Source of the DNA: JASHPR01 sp963749145
GTDB lineage: Bacteria; Actinomycetota; Actinomycetes; Streptosporangiales; Streptosporangiaceae
Length of the DNA: 64,000 nt
Direction of reading: 5' to 3'
Assembly: GCA_963749145.1 (NCBI GenBank)
Contig: CAVVLN010000004.1
Coordinates: 1,736,001 to 1,800,000, forward strand
The notes under the pieces are model-generated. The model had not been told where the DNA came from. It did not search any database and saw nothing but the letters and a program-made list of their open reading frames with translations. Numbering within the stretch: position 1 is the first letter of the stretch; every line of letters starts with the position of its first letter. The position numbers and the translations under genes were made by a program. Of this stretch, positions 43,982 to 54,581 are shown piece by piece.

Positions 43982-44754
43982 TGCCCGCCCTCCGGCGGCA
44001 GGCCGATGTCGTCCAGGGCACACTCAAGCGGTTCACGGGCGAGTCCGAGGGGCCTAAGGCGCGGCGGGCCGCGAACCGTTCCCGGGTCAGGATCCACAGC
44101 GCTTCCGCGCCGTCGCGCCAGGTGAGCTTCTTGCCGGCCTCGCGGCTGCGCGCCTTGTAGGAGATCGGAACCTCATAGGGCCGCAAGCCCCGGCGCAGCA
44201 GCTTCCCGGTCACCTCAGCCTCCATGCCGAATCCGGACTCACGGATATCCAGCTTCCGGTACAGGGCGGCCGGCATCAGCTTGAAACAGGTCTCAAGGTC
44301 GCTGATATAGCAGTTGAACAAGCATGTTGGCGAAGGTCGTGACGCCCTTGTTACCCAGCACGTAGGTATAGGAGTAGGCGTTGTGGCTGCCGGAACGTCC
44401 TGGTGCCGTACACCACCTCGGCCTGCCCGGCGAGCACCAGCGCGAGCAGCGCGGGAAATCTCGGCGGGCGAGTACTCCAGGTCGGCATCGCACATGATCA
44501 CGTAATCGCCGGTGGCCAGCGTGGCGGCGGTGCGGATCGCGGCGCCCTTGCCCTGGTTGCGGTCGTGCATATGGACTCGCACGCGCGGGATCGTCGGCCA
44601 GGGACGGGTACAGGTCCCTGGTGCCGTCCGTGCTCCCGTCGTCGACGATGACGAGCTCGATCTCGCACGGGAAGTCGACGTTGAGGACCTCCTTCACCGC
44701 GGCGGCCAGAGTCGCACGTTCGTTGTAAACGGGCATAAGAATCGACAGCTTCAC
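43978..44754 (-). pseudogene. Family 2 glycosyltransferase, about four frameshifts
   Basis: GTG 44754 starts MKLSILMPVYNERATLAAAV; next are LVIVDDGSTDGTRDLYPSL, then in other frames DRNQGKGAAIRTAATLATGD, YVIMCDADLEYSPAEIS and CYISDLETCFKLMPAALYRK, EVTGKLLRRGLRPYEVPISY. The last stretch, after a shift near 44030, reads CALDDIGLPPEGGQ and stops in an ATGA overlap with the GT39-like gene. All GT2 motifs including DAD are kept. It is a dolichol-phosphate-mannose-synthase-like enzyme that would charge the lipid carrier for the neighbouring GT-C enzymes. Confidence 0.72.
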
Positions 44755-44920
44755 GGCGGGCAGCCTACGCGGAGCGTGCCGGTGCGGAGGGCCCAGGGCA
44801 GCAACGATGGCAACCACCTGGATTCAGGCTGGCCGGATGCCCGGCAGACCAGTCCTGGTAGCCCAGGCAACCCAGGCCCGCACCGGACTCCGCCCCACGC
44901 TGCCAGGTCGAACGGCGCGG

Positions 44921-45905
44921 TCACGTCTCCCCGCGGGACCGGACGATCAGGTCGGCGAGCAGCGCGAGCGAGGCGATGAGCAGCCCGGTCACGAAGATCA
45001 GGACCGTGTCGACCGCGAACTCAGCGGGTGCACGACCATGTCGTAGATGCCCTTGGCGATGCCGAGGCCGAGCAGGAACAGCGCGACCGGCATCAGCACC
45101 TTGAGCGGGTTGAAGTACATCACCATCCGCAGCACCTGCAGGATGTAGCGGTAGGCGTCCGTGACGAACTTGAACTTCGACGTGCCCGCCCGCTTGGCGT
45201 ACTCGATCGGCACGTAGCGCACGTCGTGCTGGTTGGACAGGAACGCGATCGTGATCGTGGTGACGCAGGAGAACCCGGGCGGCAGCAGCCGCAGGTAGGG
45301 CAGCGCGACCTGGCGCCGGAACGCCCTCAGCCCCGAGTTCAGGTCCGGGATCTGGGCGTTGGTCAGCCGCTCGGCGAGCTTGCGGATGAACCACTTGGCC
45401 GGCACCCGCAGCAGCTTGTGCGTGCCCTGCTCGCTGGTCCGCGCCCCGACCACCTGGTCGATCGTCGGGTCCTTCTCGAGCATCTGGACCAGCTCGGGGA
45501 TCCGCTCGTTCGGGTACGACATGTCGGCGTCGGTCCACACGACGATCTCGCCCCGGGCGCGCTGGGTGCCGATCCGGCGGACGGTGCCGGAGCCGCCGTT
45601 GCGGTGGAAGTGCACGATCTCCATGTGCGGGAACCGGGCGCGGCCTCGTGCAGCCGGGCGAGCGTCTCGTCGGTGGACGCGTCGTCGAACGCCAGCAGCT
45701 CGTAGTCGTATCCGCTCGCGTCCATGGCCGCGCAGATCCGCTCGACCTCGGCCGTGACATGCTCCTGCTCGTTGTAGCAGGGCAGGATGATCGAGACATA
45801 AGGATCCTGCGGTGACGGATCACTCACAGGGGCCGAGGCTACTACCGTTTCGGCGGTCCCGGCGCCGGGCCGCCAGACGGGATGGTCAGACGCCGGCTCC
45901 GACAT
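44921..45905 (-). pseudogene. Family 2 glycosyltransferase with C-terminal membrane helices, two frameshifts
   Basis: ATG 45905. The joined product of about 325 residues has YVSIILPCYNEQEHVTAEVE, LLAFDDASTDETLARLHEAA, then after a shift near 45636 MEIVHFHRNGGSGTVRRIGT, VVWTDADMSYPNERIPELVQ and NSGLRAFRRQVALPYLRLLP. The C-terminal helices (VLMPVALFLLGLGIAKGIYD, and after a shift near 45020 TVLIFVTGLLIASLALLADL) mark a polyprenyl-phosphate glycosyltransferase of the DPM1/GtrB type. At 45636 one lost C in a C-run would explain the break. Confidence 0.78.
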
Positions 45906-45949
45906 CCAGACATTCAGCTTGAGCGGCCGGGGGTCCAGCGGAGGCGACG

Positions 45950-48006
45950 TCAGGGGCTCCCGTCTATGTCGGTGCGCAGCCTCATGATCTGCCTGATCGG
46001 GCCGCCGTACCGGATGAGCTGCGATCTCGAGGCCCCGAGGAGCACCGGCCGCCGGCCGGCTCGCACTATGCCCTGCACCCGGCTTCCGCCGCCGCGGGGC
46101 CGGCGGCGACGGCCGCCGGGACGCCGCACATCCCGCGGACGACCTCGGTCAGCCGGTCGGCGGGCGCGCCGCTGATGAAGACGACCGACGAGCCGCGGGG
46201 GATCGCCGCGCACATGCCGTTGACCGCCGCGACCTCGCCCTGGTAGGTGGTCTTGAATGCCAGGCCCTCCGCGGCGAGCCTGATCCCGACCGGGCCGCCG
46301 GGCCTGACCCTCAGGCCGAACGTGGTGATCGACGGCCGGCACGACCAGGGCGCCACGCAGCAGCAGGCCAGGCCGGCGTGGAGCACCCGAGCGATGTCCA
46401 TCTGCCGGAGCCGCCCGATGAGCCAGCTCGATGCCCAGACCGCCAGCAGGATGAAGCCGGGCAGCACGGCCGGGACCAGCCTGCGGCTCGCCCAGGGCTG
46501 ATCGGGGGTGACCGACGGCTGGTACAGCGTCGCCACGATGGTCCAGGCGAACAACACCAGGGGCAGCGTCCAGGCCGGTGCCTGGCCCCGCAGGCACCTC
46601 CGGGACAGCACGGCGGCTCCCAGCGTCGCCAGCACCACGGCCGGGACGCCGATGTACCAGAACACCCAGTGCATGCTGAGCTCGTAGTACAACCGCGTCG
46701 GATCGACCGGCAGGTGATCGGCGCGCTGGTATCCGGCCATGGTGGCCTCGAAGCCGCGGTTCGACGCGGCCCGCACCGTTTGCAGGTACGGGCGGACGGC
46801 AAATCCGAGCGCCACCACGACGGCCAGCACGGCAGCGGCGTTGGGCAGCCAGTTCCCGCGTATCTGCGGTACGCCCTTGTCCCAGCGCAGCACGATCGCG
46901 ATCAGCGTCGCGATGATCACGCCACAGGTGATCAGCACCAGGGGCACCAGGGCGGACTTGATGCTGGCCAGGTAGGGCTGGGACAGCAGCACCCCGTCGA
47001 CGGCACCGTAGATCCCGCCGACCACGAGACCGCCCAGCAGCGGGTAGGCCTGGCGCCGGCGGCCGATGAGCAGCAGCCCACAGTACGGGATCAGCGGCAG
47101 GATGTCGGAGGCTCCGTCGATGCGCACCAGCAGGGTCAGGCCGAAGGCGAGACCGCCGAGCGCGGCGATGACCCTGGCCCCGGCCCCGTCGGCGTTCAGC
47201 GAGTCGACGAGCAGGCACATCCCGCCCAGGAACAGGATCTGCGTCAGCGGCTCGCTGTAGTCCGACCGGCTGGTGAACTGCTCGGGCAGGGACAGCGCGA
47301 GAACGATGGCCGCCAGTGGCGCCCACCGCGGCCCGACGAGCCGGGCGGCCAGGCCGCCGAAGGTGAGCACCGCGCACGCCCCGAGCACGGGTGCCACCGC
47401 CGTCGCCGCGGTCACGCCGCCGGCCCAGAAGGCGGCGGCGATCACCATCGGCAGACCCGCCATGAACTGCGGCACAACGCTGCTGCCGACCTGGTAGAAC
47501 GCGAAGCTCTGGAACGTGAGCCCATGGCTCGCGCCGCCGAATGCCGCGCGATCCGGCGGGATCGGCAGCGAGCCGTGGCCCGCGATCCAGTTCGCGAACT
47601 GGACGTAGGACCCCGGGTCCCTCATCACGAAGATGAACTGGGAATGGTAGATCATCTGATCGACGCCGAAAGCGAGCGCGACCGCGATCACGGCGGCGGT
47701 CGTCCACCACGGCGTGCGTGCTGCCCCGGGGGTGCGCGCCGACCGCAGGCCCTCCCCCCCGCCGGGGATCCAGCGCAGGCCGAGCACCACCAGCACCACC
47801 GCCAGCGGCACCGACACGACCAGCATGAGCGCCGCGGTGAAGTGGCCCAGGAGCAGCAGCGGCAGCCCGGCCAGCAGCCAGGCCATGGCCAGCAGGGCCG
47901 GCAGGACGGACAACCGCCCCAGCAGCCGCCCGGAGCGGTCCGCATCGGCCGCCCGGCCACCACTGTCCACGACCGCCGAGGGACTGGTCCGGAGGCCGAC
48001 CCTCAT
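45950..48006 (-). pseudogene. GT-C-like membrane glycosyltransferase, one frameshift near its end
   Basis: ATG 48006 overlaps the stop of the GT87 gene (ATGA). The open frame covers about 640 residues with a dozen membrane helices; the first extracytoplasmic loop has HSQFIFVMRDPGSYVQFANW, later TSRSDYSEPLTQILFLGGMC and LLVRIDGASDILPLIPYCGL. A soluble C-terminal domain follows (FKTTYQGEVAAVNGMCAAIP, RGSSVVFISGAPADRL). Near 46072 a shift leads to the natural end RYGGPIRQIMRLRTDIDGSP at 45950. The protein resembles actinobacterial arabinosyl/mannosyl-type GT-C enzymes without a close match that I know. Confidence 0.76.
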
Positions 48007-49405
48007 CCCGCCGCCTCGGTTGCGCTCGCGGTACCAGGCCCTGAGCCGCGCTGGTGCGCCATCCGGCCCGGCCAGCCCGATCGGAGCAGGCCGACCAGGA
48101 ACAGGGTGACGAACGCCAGCAGCCCGGCGAGCACCCAGGCGTTGCCCACGATCAGCTGCCAGCCGTGCCAGCCGTTCTCGGGCCAGGGACCGCCCTGAGG
48201 ACGGTAATGCTGCGGTGCCAGGTAGATGATTCCGGTCAGCCCGCCCGGGTGGCCGAGCCAGCTGTCCGGCCAGGCCGCGAACAGGGCTGTGATTACCGCG
48301 GCGAGGCCAAGCCAGGCCCATCGGGCCGTCCCGCGCGCCCGGAGCGCGCAGTGGATCAGCACCGGGACCGCCAGAACGATCCACACCCAGTGGTCATCCC
48401 AGCTGAGCGGGGAGATGAGCAGCGTGGTCAGCGAGATCATGAGCACCGCGACCACCCGGTACCCGGCCCGGTCGAGCAGCACCGCCGCGGCGATCCCGAG
48501 CAGAGTCGCGATCACCGCCGCCGCCAGCCACTCGCCGTGGGCGCCCGCGCCGCCGGACCGGAGCAGGATTCCCATCAGCGACTGATTCCCGCTCCAGTGC
48601 AGGTCAATGCGGCCAGGGGTCTTCAGGAACAGCCCGTGCCCCAGCCACTGCGCGCTGTCCCGGGGTAGCGCGATAAAACCGATGATCAGGGTGGCCAGGA
48701 AGACACCGGCCGCCACCGCGGCCTGCCGGAACCTGCGGGTGAGCAGCAGGTACGGGATGAACAGCAGCGGCAGCAGCTTGATCCCCGCGGCGAGCCCCAC
48801 CCCGGCGCCCTTCCACCACCGCCGGTCCGGCTGGCACATGTCCCAGATCACCAGCGCCATCAGCACGATCTCGACCTGCCCCAGGTACATGGTCCGCTGC
48901 ACCGGCTCGGTGTAGAACACCGCAGCGGCCGCAAGCAGGGTGAGCCCGAGCCGGGCCGCCCCGCGCCGGTAGCCGAGCGCGCCGAACGTGACCCAGAGGG
49001 CCGCGAGCAGGGCCAGCACGTCCGCCACGGCAGCCAACTCGGCCAGGGCCCGCAGCGAGAGGTAGGACATGACCGCGAACGGCAGGGCCGCGAACGGCGG
49101 GTAGTCGAACGGCTCACCGTTGTAGAACACCCGGTCGTACAGCGGGCTGGCCAGGTGCGGGTGATAGAACGGCCGGACGTGCCGGACCACGAGCCCGGCG
49201 TCACGGTAGACGCCCATGTCGACGGGCGCGAGCCCCCAGCCCCGCTGGCTCGTCACCTGGTGGACGAACCAGAGCATGACCGCGCCGAACGCGGCCAGCC
49301 CGCCGATCAGCAGCCAGGTGTCCCGGCGGCCGCCCGGGGCCCGCCGCCCGGGGCAACCCCGGGCAGCGAGGGGCCCGAGGTCTCGGTCCTGGCACCGACG
49401 CTCAT
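48003..49405 (-). pseudogene. GT87-type (DUF2029) mannosyltransferase-like protein, N-terminal frameshift
   Basis: ATG 49405 overlaps the stop of the DUF2079 gene and gives MSVGARTETSGPSLPG; near 49330 the frame shifts by one base into TWLLIGGLAAFGAVMLWFVH, after which about 440 residues are open. GT87 hallmarks are APVDMGVYRDAGLVVRHVRP, PFDYPPFAALPFAVMSYLSL and GAGVGLAAGIKLLPLLFIPY, and HWSGNQSLMGILLR. Such enzymes (like mycobacterial PimE) use polyprenyl-phosphate-mannose for alpha-1,2-mannosylation on the outer membrane face. It ends at 48003. Confidence 0.8.
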
Positions 49406-51013
49406 CCCGCGGGCCCCTTACCGGCCGCAGCCGACTGCGAGCTGGCCCGGTGCAGGACGAGGTACCCGTCGCGCCGGAAGACCACCCGGTAACCGTCGTG
49501 TTCGAGCAGCGCGACCCGCTGCCGCTGCTCGAGGACGCTCCTGAACGTGAACTGGAGGCGCCGGGTGTTGGCCACCACCCACGGCGCCCCGAGCGGGGGG
49601 GTGCCTCCGTCCCCGTCCCACAGCAAGACGGTGTCCCGGGCCGACAGCTGCGGGCCAAGGTTGTTCACCGCCTCGACGGTCACGCCGCTCGGCACGACGG
49701 CGGCCGCCGCGGCGGCCGCCCGCTCCTGGCCGTCCCGGTGGAAGAAGGACGGCTTCAGCGCCGCCCCGAACGCGAAGTGCGGCACGAGGACCACCGCGAC
49801 CGCGCACATCGCGGCCGCGCAGCACAGCGCGAACGACCACGGGCCCGGCGACCACCGGTTCCTGGATGCCGGCGGCCCGGCCGCGGGGCGGTCGCCGCTC
49901 CGGTCGTCCGCGGCCGCCGCGCGCCGCGGCGGCACGGTGCTGTCGGCGCAGTAGCTGGCGGTCGAGCCTCGCGGCGCCGTCCACGGCGGCGAACAGCAGG
50001 ATGATCACCAGGTAGGCGTTGTACTGATAGCCCGTCACCCACCAGTTGGGGAACAGGTTGGCCAGCATCCGCTCCAGCAGCAGCGGGACCGCGGCGAGCG
50101 CCATGGGCGACCGCAGCGAGAGGAAGCAGAACGCGCCGAACAGCCACAGCATGGTCTGCAGCTTGACATCCGGCGTGACGAGCAGTTTCAGGCTGGCCGG
50201 GTCGGTGATCAGGTGCCACGCGGCCTGCGGTGCGCTGGGCCCGAGCGTGGTGTACGCCCAGTAGTACGAGGAACGCCCGCCGAACGCCGGGATGAGGACG
50301 TACGTCGCGATGACCGTGTCGGCCAGCCCGGCCGCGATCAGGCCGAGCCCGACGGCGAGTTGCCTGCGCACCACGCGCGGGCGCGATACCGCGAGGTAGA
50401 CCCCGATCCCGGCCACGAACAGGCCCATGTCCTCCTTGACCAGGAGCAGCGCACCGAGGGCGATCAGTGCCGTCCGCAGCCGGCCCGCCGACAGCCGCTC
50501 GAGCGCCACGGCCGTCAGGACCGGGGCGAACGCGACCTCGTGGAAGTCAAAGGCCAGCGCCGAGGCGATCGGCCAGCTCAGCGCGTACGCCACGGATACC
50601 AGGTAGGCCGCGGCGACCGCCTTGCCGCCACCGCCGAGCGTCCTGCGCGTGAAAACCCACAGCGGCGGGATCGCCAGCGCGAACAGCACCGCCTGCGCCA
50701 CAAGCAGGGTGACCGGGCTGTTGTAGATCCAGTACAGCGGGGCCAGCGCGGCGAGGATCGGCGACCAGTGGTCACCGAGGATGGAGAAATGCGGGCCGAA
50801 CCCGTTGTGGACGCCCTTGATGATCGATATGCCCGGCATGAAGTGCGCGTACGAGCGCACCGCCTCGTCGAAGATCACCAGGTCGTACGATGAGGTCTGG
50901 AACGTGTTGTACAGGCCCAGCGCGAACACGCAGTAGGCGGCGGCCACGAGGGGCGCGGGCGGCGTCGCGCTCCGGGGCGAGCGGGGAGTTCTCCATGGTC
51001 GTGCGGATGCCAT
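49402..51013 (-). pseudogene. DUF2079 membrane protein (copy A), one frameshift
   Basis: ATG 51013 (MASARPWRTPRSPRS). About 535 residues with ten or more helices. Family markers are SSYDLVIFDEAVRSYAHFMP, GFGPHFSILGDHWSPILAAL, APLYWIYNSPVTLLVAQAVL and ALAFDFHEVAFAPVLTAVAL. Near 49930 a one-base shift leads into the C-terminal periplasmic-like domain (FGAALKPSFFHRDGQERAAA, LEQRQRVALLEHDGYRVVFR) ending at 49402 in an overlap with the GT87 start. DUF2079 is thought to be a GT-C-related membrane family; donor and acceptor are unknown. Confidence 0.8.
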
Positions 51014-51394
51014 GGCTGCGGAGACTATCGGATAGGTGAGCAGCAAGATGGGAAGGCTGCGGCGCAGTAGGGGATGAGGGTGGTGGAGAGTGTGGGGGAA
51101 AAGAGTAGTGGAGGAAGCGAGGCTGCGGGCGTATGGAAGGTGAGCTGTGATTGGCAGGCAGCGCGAGGGAAAGCAAAGGTAAGCGGAGGGGAGGGGTGGC
51201 GCGAGGTGAGGGGAAGATGGGGGGCGGGAGGGGGGAGAAAGATGAAGGAGAGGGGGAAGCGAAGGCGGAGAGAACAGCGAGCGCGGGGGGGGCGGCGCAG
51301 ACAGCGCAGTGCGAGCGAGCAGACGGCACCCGCGGACCCGCCGGGAGTAGGAGACCTCGAGCGGCGCGGCGGAAGCCGGGCCAGCAGCCACGGT
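51014..51394. other. Purine-biased low-complexity stretch between DUF2079 copies
   Basis: From about 51060 to 51310 the plus strand is strongly purine-rich (runs such as GGAGGGGAGGGG and GAAAGATGAAGGAGAGGGGG), with pyrimidines depleted over about 250 bases, unlike anything else here. 51015-51032 repeats the leader of copy B (GCGGAGACTATCGGA). No plausible gene; long readings across it are low-complexity. It could be an assembly artefact at a repeat junction or an unusual satellite. Confidence 0.55.
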
Positions 51395-52500
51395 CAGCCG
51401 GGCTGCGCCGTCGACGGCGCGCACAGCAGGATGACACGAGATAGGCGTTGTACTGGAACGGGGTACCCACCAGTTGGACGCGTTCGCGAGCATGCGCTCG
51501 AGCAGCAGCGGGACCGCGGCAGCGAGATCGGCGACAGCAGCGGGAGGAAGCAGAACGCGCCGACAGCCACAGCATCGTGACGCAGCTTGACCCGCGGCGT
51601 GACAGCAGCCGCAGCGAGCTGACCGGGTGGGTGATCAGATGCCACGCGGCCTGAGGGACGTTGTTCCCGAGCGCTGGTAAGCCAGTAGCCGTTGGCGTGG
51701 CCGCCGAAGGCCGGGATCAGGACGTCGGCGGCGAGACCAGGTGTACGCCACGCCGGCCGACGACGAGAACGGCAGCCGACGAGCCGCTGCCGGCTCACCA
51801 CGCGGGTGGGACACGGCGAGGTAGAGCCCGACGCCGGCGATGAACAGGCCGATGTCCTCCTTGACCAGGAGCAGGACCCCGAGCGCGATGAGCGCCGCCC
51901 GCAGCGGCCCGCTGGAGACGCTCCGAGCGCGACCGCCATGAGCACCGGGGCGAACGCGACCTCGTGGAAGTTGAACGCCAGCGCGGAGGCGATCGGCCAG
52001 CTCAGCGCGTACGCCACGGCCACCAGGTAGGCGGCGCACCGCCTTGCGCCCGCCGCCGAAGGCCGGCGGGTAAACAGCCACAGCGGCGGGATCGCCGAGC
52101 GCGAACAGCACCGCCTGCGCCACAGCAGCGTCTGCGGGCCGTCGTAGATCCAGTACAGCGGCGCCAGCGCCGCGAGTATCGGCGAGAAGTGGTCGCGAGC
52201 AGGGAGAAGCCGGGGCCGAACCTAGGTGGTAGCCGATCGATGATCGACGTCCCGGGCTTGAAGTGCGCGTAGGACCGCACGCCCTGATCGAAGATCACCA
52301 GGTCGTCGGTCGCGGTGCTGGAACGTGTAGTACTGGGCCAGCGCGAACACGCAGTAGCCGGCGGCCACGAGCGGCGGTCAGGGCCGTGACCGCCAGCACA
52401 TGGGGCGGCGGCGGCTGGCGCCAGCGCTCGCCCGGCCGCTCGCTCGCGCCGGGCCGAGGACGCCGGCGCGGGCGGTCTGCGTGCTTGCGCGGATGTCCAT
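51395..52500 (-). pseudogene. DUF2079 membrane protein copy B, truncated and full of indels
   Basis: A tandem paralogue of the DUF2079 gene, starting at ATG 52500 (MDIRASTQTARAGVLGPARA) with the same upstream 15-mer as copy A (CCGATAGTCTCCGCA). Recognisable pieces occur in all three frames: GVRSYAHFKPGTSIID, VAYALSWPIASALAFNFHEV, AALIALGVLLLVKEDIGLFI and PAFGGHANGYW. At least eight one-base shifts are needed, and similarity to copy A stops near 51395 so the C-terminal domain is missing. It is either a true pseudogene or badly resolved consensus in a duplicated region. Confidence 0.72.
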
Positions 52501-52586
52501 TGTTGCGGAGACTATCGGACCAAACCCGGGCATGCCCCCGGAGCGTACCCACGCGGGCATGCGGGCACCCATCGAGTATTCACTGG

Positions 52587-53031
52587 TTACCCGGCTTCCA
52601 TGCCGAAGCGGGCCATGAGCGCGCGCTCCTCCTCCGGCGAGGGGGCCTGGTCGCGGTTCCAGAGGTCGTGCAGCCCCGCGAAATACGCGTCCATGGCGGG
52701 AGCGTGGATGACCAGCAGCCGGGCGGCGCGGTCTGCCGCCATTCCCGAAGGTGTGCGCGGTGCCGCGGGGAACCAGGACGAATCCCTCCGGGCCGACGGT
52801 CAGTTCTTCGTCCTCGGCCGTCACCGAGACCAGCCCGTCGAGCACGAAGTACGCCTCCGAGCAGTTGGGGTGGCGATGCGGCGGCGGGCGGCGGCCGCCG
52901 GGCGGAAGCGTGCGCTCCATCAGGGAGAAGTCGCCGCCGTCCTGCTCCGCCACGGCCTTGAAGAACATCACGCTGCCGCGGGCGGTGTAGCGCCGCTCCC
53001 CCTCGCCGCGCCCGACCACTCTGGTGCTCAC
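52587..53031 (-). pseudogene. Small cupin-domain protein, one apparent frameshift
   Basis: GTG 53031 starts MSTRVVGRGEGERRYTARGS. The cupin barrel has the metal-site segment RPPPHRHPNCSEAYFVLDGL and PEGFVLVPRGTAHTFGN. Near 52745 a shift passes to the frame RAARLLVIHAPAMDAYFAGL and the usual tail LWNRDQAPSPEEERALMARF, ending TAA at 52587. The joined protein is about 148 residues. Such stand-alone cupins are often metal-dependent enzymes or sensors with unknown substrate. The gene sits just beyond the glycan operon. Confidence 0.75.
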
Positions 53032-53330
53032 CGGGTCAACGTTACCTCGGGGCGCCTGCCGGACCGGGCCGGGCGAGATGCGGGCCGCGCCACCTGCGAT
53101 GCGCGCCGGATTCGGCAGGAGCATGAGCGTGGCATCCCGCAGGTCCATGGCCGCAGATCCTGGAACGCACCGGCTGGCGCGAGTCCCGGCCCGGAAGTAT
53201 CGGCTGTTCGCGGGCAATGGAATCCTGGCGGTCCGAGCGGGCGTTATCCGTAGTGGCACGATTACCGGCCGAAGCATCCGCAGGTAGTGAGCGGCGCGGC
53301 CGGGCCGTTTTTCCGCTCAGACGGAATACC

Positions 53331-53353
53331 TGATAACGGTATAAACGTTATCA
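53331..53353. promoter_or_regulatory. Operator-like inverted repeat TGATAACG-N7-CGTTATCA over promoter elements
   Basis: Perfect 8-bp arms around GTATAAA in the only AT-rich patch of the 53032-53510 gap. On the minus strand TTTACT and TATACC with 17-bp spacing would form a promoter reading toward the cupin gene, with the dyad covering its -10. On the plus strand TATAAA could serve the SGNH hydrolase gene. The arm symmetry suggests a TetR- or MarR-like dimer; no such regulator is encoded nearby. The rest of the gap shows no gene. Confidence 0.5.
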
Positions 53354-53510
53354 TAGTGCCAGTAAACACCGGCCAGCGCACTCAGCGACTCAAGGCGCGG
53401 CCGGGGCCCGGCCGCGGATCGGGCCGCGGATCGGCGTGCCGCCCTGCCCTCACCGCACACCGGCCCTGCGCGCGGCCACGGGCTTGATCACACGGAACGG
53501 AGTTCATTTC

Positions 53511-54403
53511 ATGCGCTTTCGGCTAGGCAGCAACGGCCAGACGAACTCTGGCGCCCGACGCCGGCGCGGGCCCGGCGGCCTGGCCCGGTCGCGCGGCTGG
53601 GTCGCGGCCGCTGGCGCCGCCGTGGCCATCGTGGCGACCCTGGTGGTCGGTGTCGTGGCGGCCGGGGCCTTCCCGGGGCCCGGCGCCGGGGCCGCCGCGT
53701 CCAGCCCGGCCCGCCTCCGCGCCCGCCAGCCCGCCGGCCACCCCCGCGCCGCCGGGCCCAGGCCGTGGCCCGCCACTGGGCGCTGCGCACCTCCTGCCGG
53801 TCGGTGGCGCACATCGGCGACTCCACCTCGGTGGACCTGACCGCGGCCGGCGGCAACATCCCGGACCCGGCTCAGCAGCTGCCCGCCCGCTACGCCCACG
53901 TCGGCGTCAGGCATCTGCTGCTCGACGCCTCCGGCGGCCGGTCGATCGTCGAGGCGCTTCCCGGCCAGGTCAACGGCTACAACGTGGCCGAGAACTGGTG
54001 GAACCAGGGTTACCGGGGCTGCTGGGTGTTCGCGCTGGGCACCAACGACACCGCGAACGTGTCCGTCGGCTCCAGCGTCGGGATCATGGCCCGGATCCAG
54101 GAGATGATGTCGGTCGCCCACGGCGAGCCGGTCATGTGGGTCAACACCGTGACCCAGCGCAGCAGCGGCCCGTGGTCCGAGGCCAACGAGCAGGCCTGGG
54201 ATAACGCCCTGGTCAGCGCGCTGCCGATGTACCCGAACATGCGGATCTTCGACTGGGCCGCCGTGGCCCAGCCCGGCTGGTTCCTGCCGGACGGGATCCA
54301 CTACAACACCGTGGGATGCGTGGAGCGCGCCCGCGCGATCGCCGGCGCGCTGGCCCGGGCGTTCCCGCGGCACGGGCAGAGCCACAGCCAGATCGTCCGG
54401 TAG
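53511..54403 (+). pseudogene. Secreted SGNH/GDSL hydrolase, two apparent frameshifts in its linker
   Basis: ATG 53511 (MRFRLGSNGQTNSGARRRRG) gives a long signal peptide with WVAAAGAAVAIVATLVVGVV. The frame shifts near 53700 into a Pro/Ala linker (PASAPASPPATPAPPG) and near 53757 into the catalytic domain: RSVAHIGDSTSVDLTAAGG (block I serine), WVFALGTNDTANVSVGS (block III-like) and FLPDGIHYNTVGCVERA (Asp-His pair), ending at 54403. It probably deacylates an extracellular glycan or lipid, which fits the adjoining surface-glycan region. ATG is preceded by ACGGAG. Confidence 0.78.
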
Positions 54404-54581
54404 GCGTCGTCCGGCCGCACCTGGGGCGGGAACTCCTCCAGCGCGACCAGGTGTGCGCCGGCCCTGCGCACCTCACGCCCCAGACTCGCCACGATCATCG
54501 AAACGACCGGCCGCCGGGACCCGGCGGAGTAGCCTGCTGCCCGGGCAACTCCAGGGTCAGCCGTGGGGCAAGGGGGATAAC

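Noticed and set aside
51014..51394. Long open frames across the purine-rich stretch
   Set aside because: They are low-complexity Arg/Glu/Lys or Pro/Ser/Leu strings made by strand bias, not proteins.
53287..53487. A 66-codon open frame before the SGNH gene
   Set aside because: It spans the AT-rich operator region, has no ribosome site and no recognisable protein.
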